Below, one piece after another: positions 23,409-36,257 of a stretch of 64,000 nt of DNA. Source of the DNA: Delphinapterus leucas (taxonomy: Eukaryota; Chordata; Mammalia; Artiodactyla; Monodontidae); NCBI RefSeq assembly GCF_002288925.2, contig NW_022098076.1, positions 81,117,362-81,181,361 of the forward strand, read 5' to 3'. The position numbers were made by a program, and so were the translations under genes. Within the stretch, counting starts at the first letter, position 1. Each line of letters starts with the position of its first letter. The notes beneath the pieces are model-generated. The model was not told the DNA's origin. It searched no databases and saw only the letters and a program-made list of their open reading frames with translations.

Positions 23409-23800
23409 TTAATAGCTTTATTGAGGTGCAATTGATATACAAAAAACTGCATATGTTTAATGTATACAACTCGATGAGTTTAAACATATGCATACACCTG
23501 TGAGACCATCACTCCGATTAAGGTAATAAACATATCCCTCAACTTCAAAAGACTCCTCCTGCCCCTCTGTGGTTTTTTTCTTTGTTATTTTCTGTGTGTG
23601 TGGTAAATACACTTAACATGAGATCTACCCTCTTAACAAAAGTTTTAAGTGCACAATACAGTGTTGTTAACTTTAGGCAACATATTATTATAAAAATATT
23701 GTTGAAAAGGAGCTACATTTGCACAGTGTGCTCAAGGAGAAAGACTGTTTATCCTGCTCTTCCCCTAGCAGTGCTTCTTCTTGTCATTAACAGATTTTAA
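23409..23800 (-). mobile_element. Old L1 3'UTR fragment, antisense
   Basis: 'aatagctttattgaggtgca', 'attgatatacaaaaaactgc', 'gtgagaccatcactccgatt' and 'gcacaatacagtgttgttaa' are antisense L1M-type 3'UTR landmarks. The same landmarks recur at 25425-25680, showing two related insertions. Confidence 0.7.
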
Positions 23801-24379
23801 ATGGTCACTAAATAATGTCATCACTGTCCTAAAGAAAGAGAAACTATAGGATGTATTCTTTAAAATGACTTTGTATGGACTCTTGGAACAAACTGAGATC
23901 TAAGCTATATGGACCCAAAGTCTTATCCTTTCACAGATGTTATTTCTTACCTCCAAATGACATTCATTCAGATGAAGAAGGCAGGGTTTTTTGTTCATTA
24001 CAAACAAGTACAAATACTGTTAGAAAACATGTCCCAATCTATTCTTAGCACTTTTGAAGTCTCTCAATTTCATAAAATCTAGCACACATTGTTTCTACTC
24101 TTTCCTGGTCATTCAACCAAATTTTCTCTAAGGTCTCTTCCTCTCCAACACAGGAAATGGAGATTGACTCAGTCTGCACACACATACAAAGCTAATGTCT
24201 TTATCATCCTGACTACAATACAAGAACCAATTTAAGTCACCTATGTCTCAGACTCCTGCCTCTGTGTTTTGAAGCCAGCCACCTTGTCCTCTTAGGAGTG
24301 GCTTTATTATCCAACCTCAGCAACTAGCCCTTCTCCCTGGTAGAGGGGCATTAAGATATGACAGGGGAGGAAATTATTG
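23801..24379. other. No recognised gene
   Basis: AT-rich non-coding sequence; no ORF above 60 codons and no repeat that I can name. Confidence 0.4.
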
Positions 24380-24883
24380 TTTTGGTGCAGAAGCTAAATC
24401 CAGGAAAGAGTGGGGTAATTGTCAGGTAACTTGAGGTGGGTAACAATTGAAAGGGAGTGGATTTTTGACTCAGTTGTAAAACTTGACCTCAATTATGGGA
24501 AAATTTCAAATCAGTTCCAAGGACAAAGTTAGTTTACTTGGATTGTGTTAGAGGCAGAAAAGGGGATGTGAAAGTTAGAGAAAGTTTAAAGGAGGACAAG
24601 TATGTAAGAAAGGAAAATGAGGAGAAAGAGGCTGAACCACCCAATTAATGTTTAATGATAACTCATGGTGCTGCCCATGAGTCACTTAATATATTGTTGA
24701 CCGAAAATGAAGATGTATTTAGATACCTCCCTACCTATTTAAAAAGAACATAAGGTAGTTTGGATTCATCATGAGACGTTTTGCGTGGATATGATGAACA
24801 AAGATGAGTTATGACTCAGTGACTAACTAGAGGAAATGAGTCATAGGATGGAGTATGTAGCTGTTTGAGCTTCTGCACCAAAA
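24380..24883. mobile_element. Candidate MITE bounded by 16-bp inverted repeats
   Basis: TTTTGGTGCAGAAGCT at 24380-24395 has an exact reverse complement at 24868-24883, about 500 bp apart. The arms resemble the GGTTGGTGCAAAAGTAAT-type ends of mariner/MADE1 elements. The interior has no long ORF and I recognise no family. An inner palindrome (ACTCATGG...CCATGAGT) lies near 24661-24681. No clear TA duplication was seen, so a transposon origin is a suggestion only. Confidence 0.35.
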
Positions 24884-25412
24884 TCAGCCAATATGACGTT
24901 CAGTTTGTAAACTTACTGAACACTATTACTATTGTTAATATATTCATTTATCAACATAACATGCATTTCTTGATCCTGTAACTTGAGATCCAACTTTATA
25001 ATTGTTTTCTCTCAAGAGCCAAGAGATTTTTACTTTCTTTTTTTTCCAAGTAAACATCTGCATTGATCATGGAATTTATTCAAATTACAGGAAACTCATA
25101 AATACAATGAAATAATCTATGCTCTCTTCCTGTGGGGCGTAACAATTCATATGTATTAAAAAGAAGCCAATCATGGCAGCTGTGTCACAGCCGCATCATA
25201 AAATATACCACCTCAGGGTCTAGAAAATGATTCATAATTTATCCAATGAAATACAAAATACCAAATTTTTCATGTTGAAGGAAAAGATGGTCTTAAATTT
25301 CTGTTGCATTTGGTTCTCTTATATTCATCCAAACACTTGGATTCATATTCATAATGAATAAACATCTCTTTTTAAAGCAAAGTGAGACCCTGAAGATAGA
25401 ACATATTTTCTT
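24884..25412. other. No recognised gene
   Basis: AT-rich sequence without an ORF above 60 codons. I recognise no repeat. Confidence 0.4.
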
Positions 25413-28400
25413 TTTTTCCAGCGTTACTGAAGTATAATTCACAAATAGAATTGTACATAAAGTGTACAACTTGAGGAATTGATAAATGTGTATTATGTAT
25501 CGATAGCCATAATCAAGTTAACACAACCACCCCTGCACAAAGCTATGCTGTGTGTGCGTGTGTGTGTATGTGTGTGTGTGTATGTGTATGGTAAGAATGT
25601 TTAAGATCTACTCTCTTAGCAAATTTCAAGTATACAGTACAGCATTATTAACAACAGTAACCATGCTGTACATTAGATCTCCAGAACTTATTCATAACTG
25701 GAAGTCTGTACCCTTTGACCAACATCTCCCCACTTCCCCTCCCCCACCTCTGACAACCACCATTCTACTCTGATTTATGAGCTTGCCCTATTTTAAGATT
25801 CCATATAGGAATATGATCATATAGTATTTTTCTTTCTCCATCTGGTTGATTTCACTTATAATGTCCTCCAGGTTTATACATGTTGTCACAAATGGCAGAT
25901 TTGCTTTTTTTCTGGCTAAATAATATTTCATTGTATATAATTATACCATATTTTCTTTATCCATTCATCTGTCAAGACAATGAGGTTATTTCCATATCTT
26001 GGCTATGTGAATAATGCTGCAACGAGCACAGAAGTGCATGTTTTCTTCAGATATAAACTCAGAAGTGAGTTTGCTGGATCTTATGGTTGTTATATTTTTT
26101 ATCTTTTGAGGAACCTCTGTACTGTTTTCCATTATTGTTGCACCAGTTTACATTCCCACCAACAGTGCACAAGGGTTCCCTTTTCTCTACGTCCTCGACA
26201 ACACTTGCTTATTTCTTGGTTTTTTGATAACAGCCATCCTAGCAGGTGTGAGGTGATGTCTCATTGTGGTTTTGATTTGTACTTCCCTAACGATTAGTGA
26301 TGTTGAGCACATTGTTATGTATGTGTTGGCCATTTTTATGTCTTCTTTTGAGCAATGTCTATTCAGGTTATTTGCTAATTTGGATTACTTGGGGGTTTTG
26401 TTTGTGTGTTTGTTTTGCTATTGAGTTTGAGTGCCTTATACATTTTGGATATTAACCCCTTAACAGATGTATGGTTTGCAAATATTTTCTGCTATTCTAT
26501 AGGTTGTCTTTAAATTTTGTTGATTGTTTCCTTTGCTGTGCAGAAGATTTTAAGTTTGATATAGCCTCACTTTATTTTTGCTTTTGCTGCATATGCCAAG
26601 GAGATTTATCCCTATGTTTTCTTCTGGGATTTTTATGGTTTCAGTCTTACATTTAAGTCTTTAATTCATTATGAGTTAATTTTTGTAAGTGGTATAAGAT
26701 AGGGGTCCAGTTTCATTCTTCAGCATATGGCTGTCCAGTTTTCCTAACACCATTTATTGCAGAGACTGTCCTTTTCCCATTGTGTGTTCTTGGAGCTCTT
26801 GTCAAAGATTAGTTGACCATGTATGGGGTTTTATTTCCGGGCTCTCTATTCTGTTCCATTGACCTATGTGTCTGTTTTTAATCCTGGTACCATACTATTT
26901 TAATTACTATAGCTTTGTAATATAGTTTGAAATCAGGAAGTGTGATGCCTCCAGCTTTGTTCCTCTTTCTCAAGATTGCTTTGGCTATCCAGGGTCTTTG
27001 TGGTTCCATATGAGTTTTAGAACTATTTTTTCTATTTCTATGAAATATGCCATTGGGATTTTGATAGGGATTTCATGAAATCTCTAGATTGCTTTGGGTA
27101 GTATGGATATTTTAACAATATTAATTCTTCCAACCATGAACGCAGGAAATTTTTCCCCTTATTTTTGTCTTTTCCAATTTCTTTTATCCATGTTATACTT
27201 TCCAGTGTACAGGTTTTTCACTTCCTTTGTTAAATTTATTCCTAAGTATTTCATTCTTTTTGATGATATTAAAGAGGTTGTTTTCTTAATTTCTCTTTCA
27301 GATAACTCATTGTTAGTATACAGAAACACAACTGGTTTTATATATTTACTTTGTATCCTGCAACTTTACTGAATTTGTTTATTAGTTCTAACAGTTTTTT
27401 GGTGGACTCTTTGGGGTTTTCTATATATAAGATCATGTCATCTGCAAACAGAGACAGTTTCACTTCTTCCTTTCCTATTTGAATGCTTTTTATTTCTTTG
27501 CCTTGCCTAATTGCTCTAGCCAGGACTTACAACACTGTGTGAGTAAATGTGGTGAGAGTGGGCACCTTTGTCTTGTTCCTGATCTTAGAGGAAATGTTTT
27601 CAACTTTTCACTGTTGAGTGAGCTTTTCATATGTGGACTTTATTATGTTGAGGTACATTCCTTCTATACCTAATTTGTTGAATTTCTATCATGAAAAGAT
27701 GTTGAATTTTGTCAAATGCTTTTTCTGCATCTATTGAAATGATCATATGATTTTTGCCTTTTATACTGTTAATATGATATATTATCAAATTTATTGATTT
27801 GTTTATATAGAATCATCCCTGTATCCCAAGCCCAAATCCCACTTGATTATGGTGTTGAATCCTTTCAACATGCTATTGAATCTGTTTTCTAATATTTTGT
27901 AAAGTGTTTTGAATTTATGTTCATCAAAGATATTGCCTGTAATTTTCTCTGCTTGTAACATCCTTATCTGGCTTTGTTATGATGTTAATGCCAGCCTCAT
28001 AAAATGAGTTAGGAAGTTTTCCCTCCCCTTCAGTTTTGGGAAGTTCAAGAAGGATTGGTGTTACTTCTTCTTTAAATTTTTAGCAAAATTCACCCAGGAA
28101 GCCATCTGATCCTGGGCTTTTCTTTGTTTGGAGACCTTTAATTACTGATTCGATCTTACTAGTAATTGGTCTTTTCAGATTTTCTATTTCTTATGGTTCA
28201 CTCTTGGTAGGTTGTATGTTTCTAGGAATTTTTCCATTTCTTCTAGGTTATCCAATTTGTTGGTGTGTAATTGTTCATAGCAGTCTCTTATGATCCTTTG
28301 TATTTCTGTGATATCAGTTGTAATATCTCCTCTTTCACTTCTAATTTTATTTATTTGGGTCATCTCTCCTTTTTTCTTAGTCAGTTTAGCTACAGGTTTG

Positions 28401-29530
28401 TCAATTTTATTTTTAAAAAAAAACAGCACTTAGTTTCACTGATCTTTTCTGCTGTTTCTCTAGTCTGTATTTCATTTATTTCTGCTCTGATCTTTATTAT
28501 TTCCTTCCTTCTGCTAATTTTGGGCTTAGTGTATTCTTCTTTTTCTAGTTCCTCAAGATGTAAATGTAGGTTGTTTATCTGAGATCTTTATTTTCTCTTA
28601 ATGTAAGCCTTTTTCACTATAAACTTCCCTCTTATAACTGCTTTTGCTGTGTTTCATAAGTTTTGGTATGTTGTGTTTCCATTTTTCTTTTTTTAAGATA
28701 CTTTTTGATTTTCCTTTTGATTTCTTCTTGACTCTTTGTTCAGAAGGGTGCTGTTTTATTCCACATATCTGTGAATTTTCCAGTTTTCCTCCTGATTTCT
28801 AGTTTTATGCAATTGTGATCAGAAAACATACTTGATATTTCAATCTTCCTAAATTTGTTAAATCTTGTTTTGTGACCTAAAATATGGTCTATCCTGGAGA
28901 ATGTTCTCTGTGTGTTCAAGAAGAATGTATATCAATGTTACTGTTGAATGGAATGTTCTTTAATGTCTGCTAGGTCCATTTGGTCTAAGTGTCATTTAAG
29001 ACCAGTGTTTCCTTACTAAATGTCTGTCTAGATGATCTATCCATTGTTGACAGTAGGGTATTTAAGCTCCCTACTATTATTGCATCACTATTTTTATCTT
29101 CAGATTTGTTAGCATTTGCTTAATAAATTTGGGTACTCTAATGTTTGGTGCATATGTATTTACAATTTTTGTATCCTGTTGTGGAATTGACACCTGTCAT
29201 TATGTAATAACCTGTTTTGTCTTTTGTTACAACTTTTTATTTAAAGGCTCTTTTTCCAATGTAAGTATAGCTACCCCTACTCTCTTTTAGTTTCCATTTA
29301 CATGGAATATATTTTTCCATCCATTCACTTTCACCCAATGTCTGTTCTTAAAGGTGAAGTGAGTCTTGTAGGAAACATATAGTTGGGTCCTTTTTAAATC
29401 CATTCAGCCATTCTCTGTGTTTTGACTGGATAAATAATTTATTTACATTTAAAGTAATTATTGATAGGTAAGGACTTACTATAGTCATCTTGTTATTATC
29501 CTTGTCTTGTTATTTGTCTTCTTGGCTTCA
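25413..29530 (-). mobile_element. Old antisense L1 (ORF2 plus 3'UTR), 5'-truncated
   Basis: A ~4.1-kb L1M-type element on the minus strand. The 3'UTR lies at 25413-25980, ORF2 C-terminus near 26000-26330, the reverse-transcriptase region around 27000-28400 and the endonuclease start near 29420-29500. A minus-strand open piece at 28184-28429 reads recognisable ORF2 sequence ([18 protein letters not shown]). Many stops and indels mark it as far older than L1-A, L1-B and L1-C. A (TG)n tract at 25549-25588 sits in its 3'UTR. Confidence 0.88.
25549..25588 (+). repeat. (TG)n microsatellite
   Basis: About 40 bp of TG/TGTA repeats within the old L1 3'UTR. Confidence 0.8.
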
Positions 29531-29774
29531 ATATGCAACATCATATATTGAATATATACACATTTATTTAAAATATTTGGTCAATCATCATTACCTAAAG
29601 GTGTTGGTAGGATGTACAAATTACTTTTGATAGGTAGAAAATCAAATAGCTGCTCAAGATTTTTATTTTCCATTCCTGATCTCCATGGCTTGACATCTCC
29701 TGAGAAATGTAACCTCATCTGGTGTAGAAAAAAAAAATGATAATGACCCAAAGATTCACTAATTTAAATCAGGA

Positions 29775-30007
29775 ACTGGCAAATTGGCATTTTCTATAAG
29801 TGATCAGATAGTAAATATCTTAAGTTTAGTGGGTTTTACATCCTCTGTCACAGCCTCTGTCACAACTTCTCTGCTGTTGTAACACAAAAGTAGCCATAGG
29901 CTGTATTTAAAAGAATGGAGCTTGCTGTGTTCCAATAAAACTTTATCTACAAAAACATGTGGTAAGTCAAATATGGCCCATAGACATAGTTTTTCTGACC
30001 CTTATCT
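29775..30007 (+). mobile_element. MER3-like hAT MITE
   Basis: 'ggcattttctataagtgatc', 'agatagtaaatatcttaagt', 'aaagtagccataggctgta', 'gtgttccaataaaactttat' and 'caaatatggcccatagac' follow a widespread mammalian hAT MITE from end to end. I believe it is MER3; the family name is from memory of its consensus. Confidence 0.6.
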
Positions 30008-30836
30008 AAATTATCACAGGTGATTTTACATGTCCTACTCTTCATTAATCAGGTAGTAATGAGAAAATGAAAAAGATAAAACAGTAAAATTTAGTCATGA
30101 GAATAATCCATAGGACTTTAGTTGTCAGAGAATAACATGACAAACATCTTTTCCTCCATATTTAACTGATAGTAATGTCTTGAACTAGTGGATGGTTCAA
30201 AGTATACTTTGGCAAGATAACCAACAGCAAATAGGACTCGCTAATGTAAGAGAGGAATCAATGATGACTCCAAACTTCTCAGCATAAGTAAATGGTGATG
30301 CCATTTATTAAAATAAGAAAGACTAGGTAGGAATATACTTGTGGCTGGGGTTAGAATTAAAATTCTAGATTGGAATGTTGATTTTGAAATGTCTATAAAA
30401 CATCAAAGTAGAACTGCCAGGTAGGCTGCTGAATGTACTCAGAGAAGAGGTTTTTGACTAAAAAGATAAATTTGGGAGTCATCAACTCATAGATGGCATT
30501 TAAAGCCATAGAAATGGATGAAATTAGGCAGAGGATGTAAAAAGAGAAAGCAAGACAAGGAAAGATCCTGATGTACTTTCTGAATCATCCAAGAAAGAAC
30601 TAATCACATCAGCATAGTTAACTAGTGCTAAGAGGATTTTACTGTACTCCCAATCTTGGTGAATCTATAATATGTGAGTGGCAAAAAACCCACTTTTCTA
30701 TTCCCCAAATAATTTTTTTTTCAAATGTATCGGATCACATAACCTTTCTCCAAGAACTGTCTTGGCGTACATGTCCATCTAAACAAAATTTGGGAAATGC
30801 TTATAATTGTGATTAGTGTAATATATTTAATATAGC
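30008..30836. other. No recognised gene
   Basis: Non-coding sequence with one 63-codon open frame (30625-30816) lacking any known motif. The 30400-30560 part vaguely resembles L2-like old repeats, but this is not firm. Confidence 0.35.
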
Positions 30837-30837
30837 T

Positions 30838-30963
30838 TTTTTTGTTTGTTTTTTAGTCACACGGTGCGGTATGCAGGATCTTAGTTCCCCGACCAGGGAG
30901 TGAACCCATGCCCCCTGCAGTATAAATGCAGAGCCCTAACCACTGGATCACCAGGGAATTCCC
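30838..30963 (-). mobile_element. Short CHR-family SINE, antisense
   Basis: The minus strand reads GGGAATTCCCTGGTGATCCAG, a B-box-like GGGTTCACTCCCTGG and an A/C-rich tail (30838-30856). It is the same short type as the copies at 575 and 49714, which share a GGGGGCATGGGTT segment. Confidence 0.82.
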
Positions 30964-31394
30964 ATAATATAACACTTTTTAATAAATTGATTTTCTTATA
31001 CACATCACCTATTTTTTTCTAGTCAAAGGGATAATACTAGCCTTCACAGCATGAAGAAAAGCTGCTGATTTCAAATAATCTCTGCAATTCAGACTTGCAC
31101 TGCATTTTTATTTCTATCTATATAACATACTCAATGCACTCCCTCTTGTGGTGTTACCTGCCCAGAGATATAGGTAAATTCCCTGCAGTTTAATAATGTG
31201 AAGAGAACAAAAAAGAGTGGATACTTTCTGTCATCTGCTCAAACATTTTATCCTTCACATGTACAAGACCACTCCCTATTTTTAGGAAGGTAATAGGAAA
31301 AGGAAAAGGGAATAATAGGTGAGAGAAGAACAAGAGTGCTCAAGACAATGAATTTATTGCAAACAGCCATTCCATTTTCTGGAGAATGGGGAAA
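30964..31394. other. No recognised gene
   Basis: Non-coding sequence; the antisense frame 31248-31493 (81 codons) has no recognisable domain and overlaps the start of the HAL1. Confidence 0.35.
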
Positions 31395-33065
31395 GAGGTG
31401 GAGTAGTTCTACTTTCAGTATGGTTGAGTGGCTCCTATCAGACCAACCCTCCAGTAAATAACAGCTACAAACTCTGGACAAGGTATAAAACAATTAACTG
31501 AAGGTACTGAAGGGTGAACAGAAGCAGGCAGAAAATGGAGTGGAGTCAATATTTATAAAAAGAGAATGGCACTAGGTAAAATTTTAGTTTTATAACTTTC
31601 TGACGGATGGGAGTCTTTTTTTTTTTTTTTTTTTGATGGATGGGAGTCTTAAGGATAAAAGAACTAAATTGAAATTTGAGCTGCCACCTACTGCAGGAGA
31701 GACAAAAATTTTCTATTTCAGTACAGCCAAGTGACCAGCCTGATTTTTTTTTTTAAAAAATCAATATTCTTCAAAGGAACATAATAGAATCAAGAGTTTC
31801 TATAACACATTCTTCACAATGTCCAGGATATAATACAAAATTTCTCAACATATAAATAAATAGAAAAACATGGCCCATTCTCAAGAGAAAAGACAATATA
31901 ATATAGACCAGTCCTGAGATGACTCTGATGTTGACATTAGCAGATTAGGATTTTAAAGCAGCTACTATAATTATGCCCAAGGATGTAAAGGAAAATATTC
32001 TCATAGTGTGTGAAAATTAGGACATCTCAGCAGAAAAATAAAAACTATAAAGGAATCAAATATAATTTCTTCACCTAGAACATGCTATATATGAAATTAA
32101 AGTGTTACCAGATGGGCTTAACATCAGAGTGGAGACGATAGAGGAAAGATCAGCCAACTGGAAACTAGATCAGTGGACGTGATCCCATCTAAAGACAAGT
32201 AGAGGGACTTCCCTGATGGTCCAGTGTAAGGAATCTGCCTTCCAATGCAGGGGACGCGGGTTCAATCCCTGGTCAGGGAACTAAGATCCCACATGCTGTG
32301 GGGCAACTACTGAGTTTGCACACCTCAATGAGAGAGCCCACTTGCCACAAACTACAGAGCCCACTCACACTGTAGCCTGCGTGCCACAACAAAGAGACCA
32401 TGTGCCACAACTAAGACCCAACACAGCCAAAAAAATAAATTAAATAAGTAAATAAAATAAATAAATATTTTTAAACAATAAAGACAAGTAGAAAAGAAGA
32501 TTGAAAATATGAAAGGAACAGAGCCTCAGGGACTTGTGGGACAATATCAAAAGGCCTACTATATGTGTAATTGGAGTCCCAGAATGAGTGAAGAGAAAGT
32601 ATGGGGTAGAAAAAATTTTTGAAAAAATTTTCAATTTCAATAGGTGAATTGTTTTCAAATTTGGTTAAAGTAATAAATTTACAGTGAACACCAAGCAGAA
32701 TTAATGCAAAAAGAACTACTCCTATACCCATCATAGTCAATCTGGTGAAAACCAAAGAGAAAATCTTAACAGTAGACAAAGAAAAATAACACATTACACA
32801 CAAAGGAAAAAGAATCACTGACTTCTCATCAGAAACAATGATTTTTAAAGTGCTGAAATGTTTTTTTAAATAGGGAATGCAAAATTGTATCTCCAGCAAA
32901 ATTATCCCTCAAAAATCAAGATCAAATATGGACATTTTCAAATAAGAGAAAACTAAGATTTCATGGCCTGCAGACCTACACTGCCAAAAACGGTAAAGTT
33001 CTTCAGGCTGAAGGGAATGGAAACCTAAATCTTCAGGAAGAAATGAAGAGTATTAAAATTGAAAA
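31395..33065 (+). mobile_element. HAL1 (half-L1, ORF1-only) remnant
   Basis: Sequence order follows a HAL1: a 5' part with 'tttcagtatggttgagtggc', an ORF1-type body ('gggacttgtgggacaatatc', then 'ctactatatgtgtaattgga', the RRM start), then 'attatccctcaaaaatcaag' and 'agacctacactgccaaaaac', ending soon after 'aggaagaaatgaagagtatt'. No ORF2 follows, as expected for HAL1. A CHR SINE interrupts it at 32204-32479. Poly-T stretches lie at 31615-31634. No open reading frame survives. Confidence 0.7.
32204..32479 (+). mobile_element. Older CHR-type SINE (copy K) inside HAL1
   Basis: GGGACTTCCCTGATGGTCCAG head, GGGTTCAATCCCTGGTCAGG B-box and repeated CCACAACTAAGACC-type 3' part with an AATAAA-rich tail. 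Flanked by a perfect 13-bp duplication, AAAGACAAGTAGA at 32191-32203 and 32480-32492, whose outer sequences join into continuous HAL1. Confidence 0.92.
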
Positions 33066-34205
33066 ATATATGCAAATATGTAAGAGATTATTTTTCTCTT
33101 AAATTTAAAAATACATATTGACTATTTAAAGACCCACATTGATCCAAATATTTGAAGATAGACAGGATTTTTCACTTTTCATCTAAATGTTATCAAGCTT
33201 AGATCTTACAAGGTCATCAAATTTGTCCTGGCATGAAACTGACATCTGAATATAATAGTTATTATTCTCTGAAATTAAATATATGTTTTCTATCAACATT
33301 TACTTGTCACATTCATTCTATTTGCATTTTTTTCTCCCCTTTATAGAGAAATGTGTCTGGAGTTAATAAGCTTAGCAAGCTTCTAGCCTAATAGGATTAT
33401 TCTCAGAACATCTCTTTTGAAAGGGAGACATTTCCTAACGGACTTTCTTTTAAAGAGATTTCTGAGTTGTGAATCAATGATAAATAATGAACACACTCCT
33501 GTGTAGTTAGAACTCCTAGGTCCCAGAATATGTATTTTATACATTGACTCTGCTGACATTAAAGTTAAAATAAAGATCGAAACATGTTCAGATAAGGGTA
33601 AAATTCTTAGAGGAAAACAATAAAATTTATACCCCCGGAAAAGAATTATAATGTAAAATTCCTCCAAAAAGCAAAGTGTAATTTAAAAATTAACTTAAAA
33701 ATGCATTCAAATGCTGGTGGACAGAAGAAGGAAATTATGTACTATTTAAAATCTTGAGCAAAACTATCCAAAATAAAGTCATCAAAATCATATTATATTC
33801 AGAATCTTTTCCTAGTTTCTAGAGGTAAACAAAACAAAAAAATGTTTTCCCGGTTCTTGCATTTGCCTGCTGGACATTTGTTCTGGGTGCGCTGACAATG
33901 CCTCAGTATCTATGTATCAGCAGTTAAAGTCATCTTCTGTCTTGAAACATTTTCTCTCCTAACTTCTCACTCCCTAGTATCACCATTGTCATTGTCTCTG
34001 AAGTTCCAAACTTAAAAATGAGGCTTGGTTTCCTCTTACCTCTCATAAAGGACTGACCATGCCCTGACTATTTTTTAATTGCTAAGTTTCTCTAAACTAG
34101 CCTTTTATTTCCCTTGCCCCTGCCTCCAATCTAATTCAGGCTACCGAATATGTCACTTTTCACCAAGAAACCTGGATTTGGGGATAAAGAATACAGAGGT
34201 AAAAA
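33066..34205. other. No recognised gene
   Basis: AT-rich; antisense frame 33383-33667 (94 codons) lacks any recognisable domain. No repeat called. Confidence 0.4.
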
Positions 34206-34211
34206 AGATAT

Positions 34212-34405
34212 TGTCCGGGCCTTAAATTAACTGGTATGTATTGAGCATTTAAATTAATTCATCTAATCTTACTACAACTCTATGAGGGAAACATTATTAT
34301 TATCCTAACTTTAGAGAAGACTAATATAGAGAGAAATTAAGTAACTTGTCCAGGTTAACGCATCTATGTACAGTAGGCCTAGACTGAGGTCAAGTCAAAG
34401 TATAA
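34212..34405 (+). repeat. MIR SINE remnant
   Basis: 'gtattgagcatttaaattaa', 'actctatgagggaaacatta', 'agtaacttgtccaggttaac' and the following tail match MIR in order. Confidence 0.65.
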
Positions 34406-34797
34406 GTCTTAACCAATACAAGTGTTGCCTTCCAGGGTCAGGTACTCAGGTCATAAGGTAACCTGACGGCATCACCATGCCTTTACTCCAGGACAAGTCC
34501 TCTCCAATCAATTAAGTTCAATGTGCCAAAACACGGTAGTCATAGAAATTTGTTCCGTGGATCAATACCTGTTTTTTTCTGTTATACTCTCCTTCACCCT
34601 CAGCTTTAGAGGAAAGATAAAGATGGAATCTATCTAGCTAATTGGCAATATTTTCTTGTGTAGGGGGACCAATCTATCCTATATCCCAGTGGGTTCATCT
34701 TCTGCTGGGTTGGCCTTAATTATTTATCGCTTCCCTGCTCTCAGTCGCTAAGGTCACTCCTATCCAGAGGAAGAAGCATAAGATGCAAACAAATTTT

Positions 34798-34972
34798 TTA
34801 AACTTTTTATGTTATACTGGAGTATAGTTGATTAACAATGTTGTGATAGTTTCAGGTGTACAGCAAAGTGATTCAGTTATACGTATACATGGATCTATTC
34901 TTTTTCCATTTAGGTTGTCACATAATATTGAGCAGAGCACAGTATAGGTCCTTGTTGGTTACCCATTTTAAA
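34798..34972 (-). mobile_element. 5'-truncated L1 3' end, antisense, with TSD
   Basis: Antisense artiodactyl-type L1 3'UTR ('tatactggagtatagttgat', 'cagcaaagtgattcagttat', then 'aggtccttgttggttacc'). Flanked by duplications ATAAGATGCAAACAAATTTT (34778-34797) and ATAAGATGCAAAAATTTT (from about 34972), differing by small indels. It is an independent, moderately young insertion. Confidence 0.85.
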
Positions 34973-34990
34973 TAAGATGCAAAAATTTTA

Positions 34991-36257
34991 AAGCAGCTGG
35001 AGTTTAAAAGTGTCCCTGCCAGACCTGGAAGAAGATAAAAGAACCGTTGCTACTGAAAACGCCAGTACCACCAATAGAAAGCTATTCTTCCATGATCCTG
35101 AAGATACAGAAAGAGAAGAGCTGGAGAGGGAGAGGAGAATTTATGGAGCTGCCGAGGCTGCCTCCATAACTGGAAATTTTTCCATTGCCTTTTGGGATGA
35201 ACTTTCTTAGTATGAAATCCATCTTCAATTGTGCATGAGGCCTCTGGTGGAGGAACTCTCTTCCCCTCTAAATCTGTTTATCCTATTAGCACAGATTAGG
35301 AAGAGGGTCCCAGAGACTGGGCTAGGATAGCCTGGAGGCCAAGGAGGACCTGCTCCATATGGGAGCCCAGGAGCCGAACGTTTTGTCCAACCATCTATTC
35401 ATCATCTCCACAACCAGTGTCTGCAAGCAGCTTTCAGCCAGAGCCACGGCTTAAGGGGCCATACTCTTGGGAGAAACTGGCAGGATCTGAGCTTTTAGCC
35501 TGTCAAAATCCATACTGGCTGGCACAAGAACAGAGATTCCTTTTAAAATTGAACATGTCAGCCAAATTAATCCTATTAAACTCTAAATGACCCTTCATTG
35601 AGGAAAGCACGTTAAGAAGATTGTTGCTATATTACAATTCCTTCTCTACCATAGAAATCTTCTTAGGAAAAGAGAATTTTTTGAAATGTCATAGGATGTC
35701 AGAGGTAGAGGTAATCTTGAAAGACTACAGACTGCTCATCCCATGCAACCATTTTATTTTACAAACGCTTGGCATAAGGAGAAAGAAAATTCATCAAAGT
35801 ACGTGAATCACCTAAGGTTTTTACCTTAATTGAAACATAAAATATATATATTATATCTATAATTTGGTTTATGAAATAAAATAATAAATTCTGATGACTT
35901 TTAGTCCCTTAAAATAAATCTCAGTATACTCTAATCCAAAGCCTCTTCTAAGGATAACTTGAAATACCACTCCTGTGTTGATGCAAATGTCTACTCTGGC
36001 CAGGCTGATCTTCTCTCCACCATTAGAATAAGCCTTACAAAGCATTTCTTTCTGAGCTCTAACCCACTCGATATATTTTCACAGGTTGAGTCCACTGTCT
36101 TCGCCCCTGTATTACTATACATATCTTGACTTCTTTCTTCCCTGTGGACTTAATTCTAGGTTGAACTTTTAACATGGTAGAAAGTTCTCAAACTGCAAGT
36201 TTGGGGCTTCCAGTGTCAATCAGACTTTAGGAAAAACAAGCAAAGTCCAGCATGAGA
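34991..36257. other. Unassigned; 66-codon orphan open frame, L2-like traces
   Basis: A plus-strand frame at 35010-35210 (begins MSLPDLEEDKRTVATENAST, highly charged EREELERERRIYG) is unlike the AT-rich surroundings, but I recognise no family; it may be chance or part of an old pseudogene. Around 35940-36150 the text resembles an L2 3' end. No gene is called. Confidence 0.3.
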
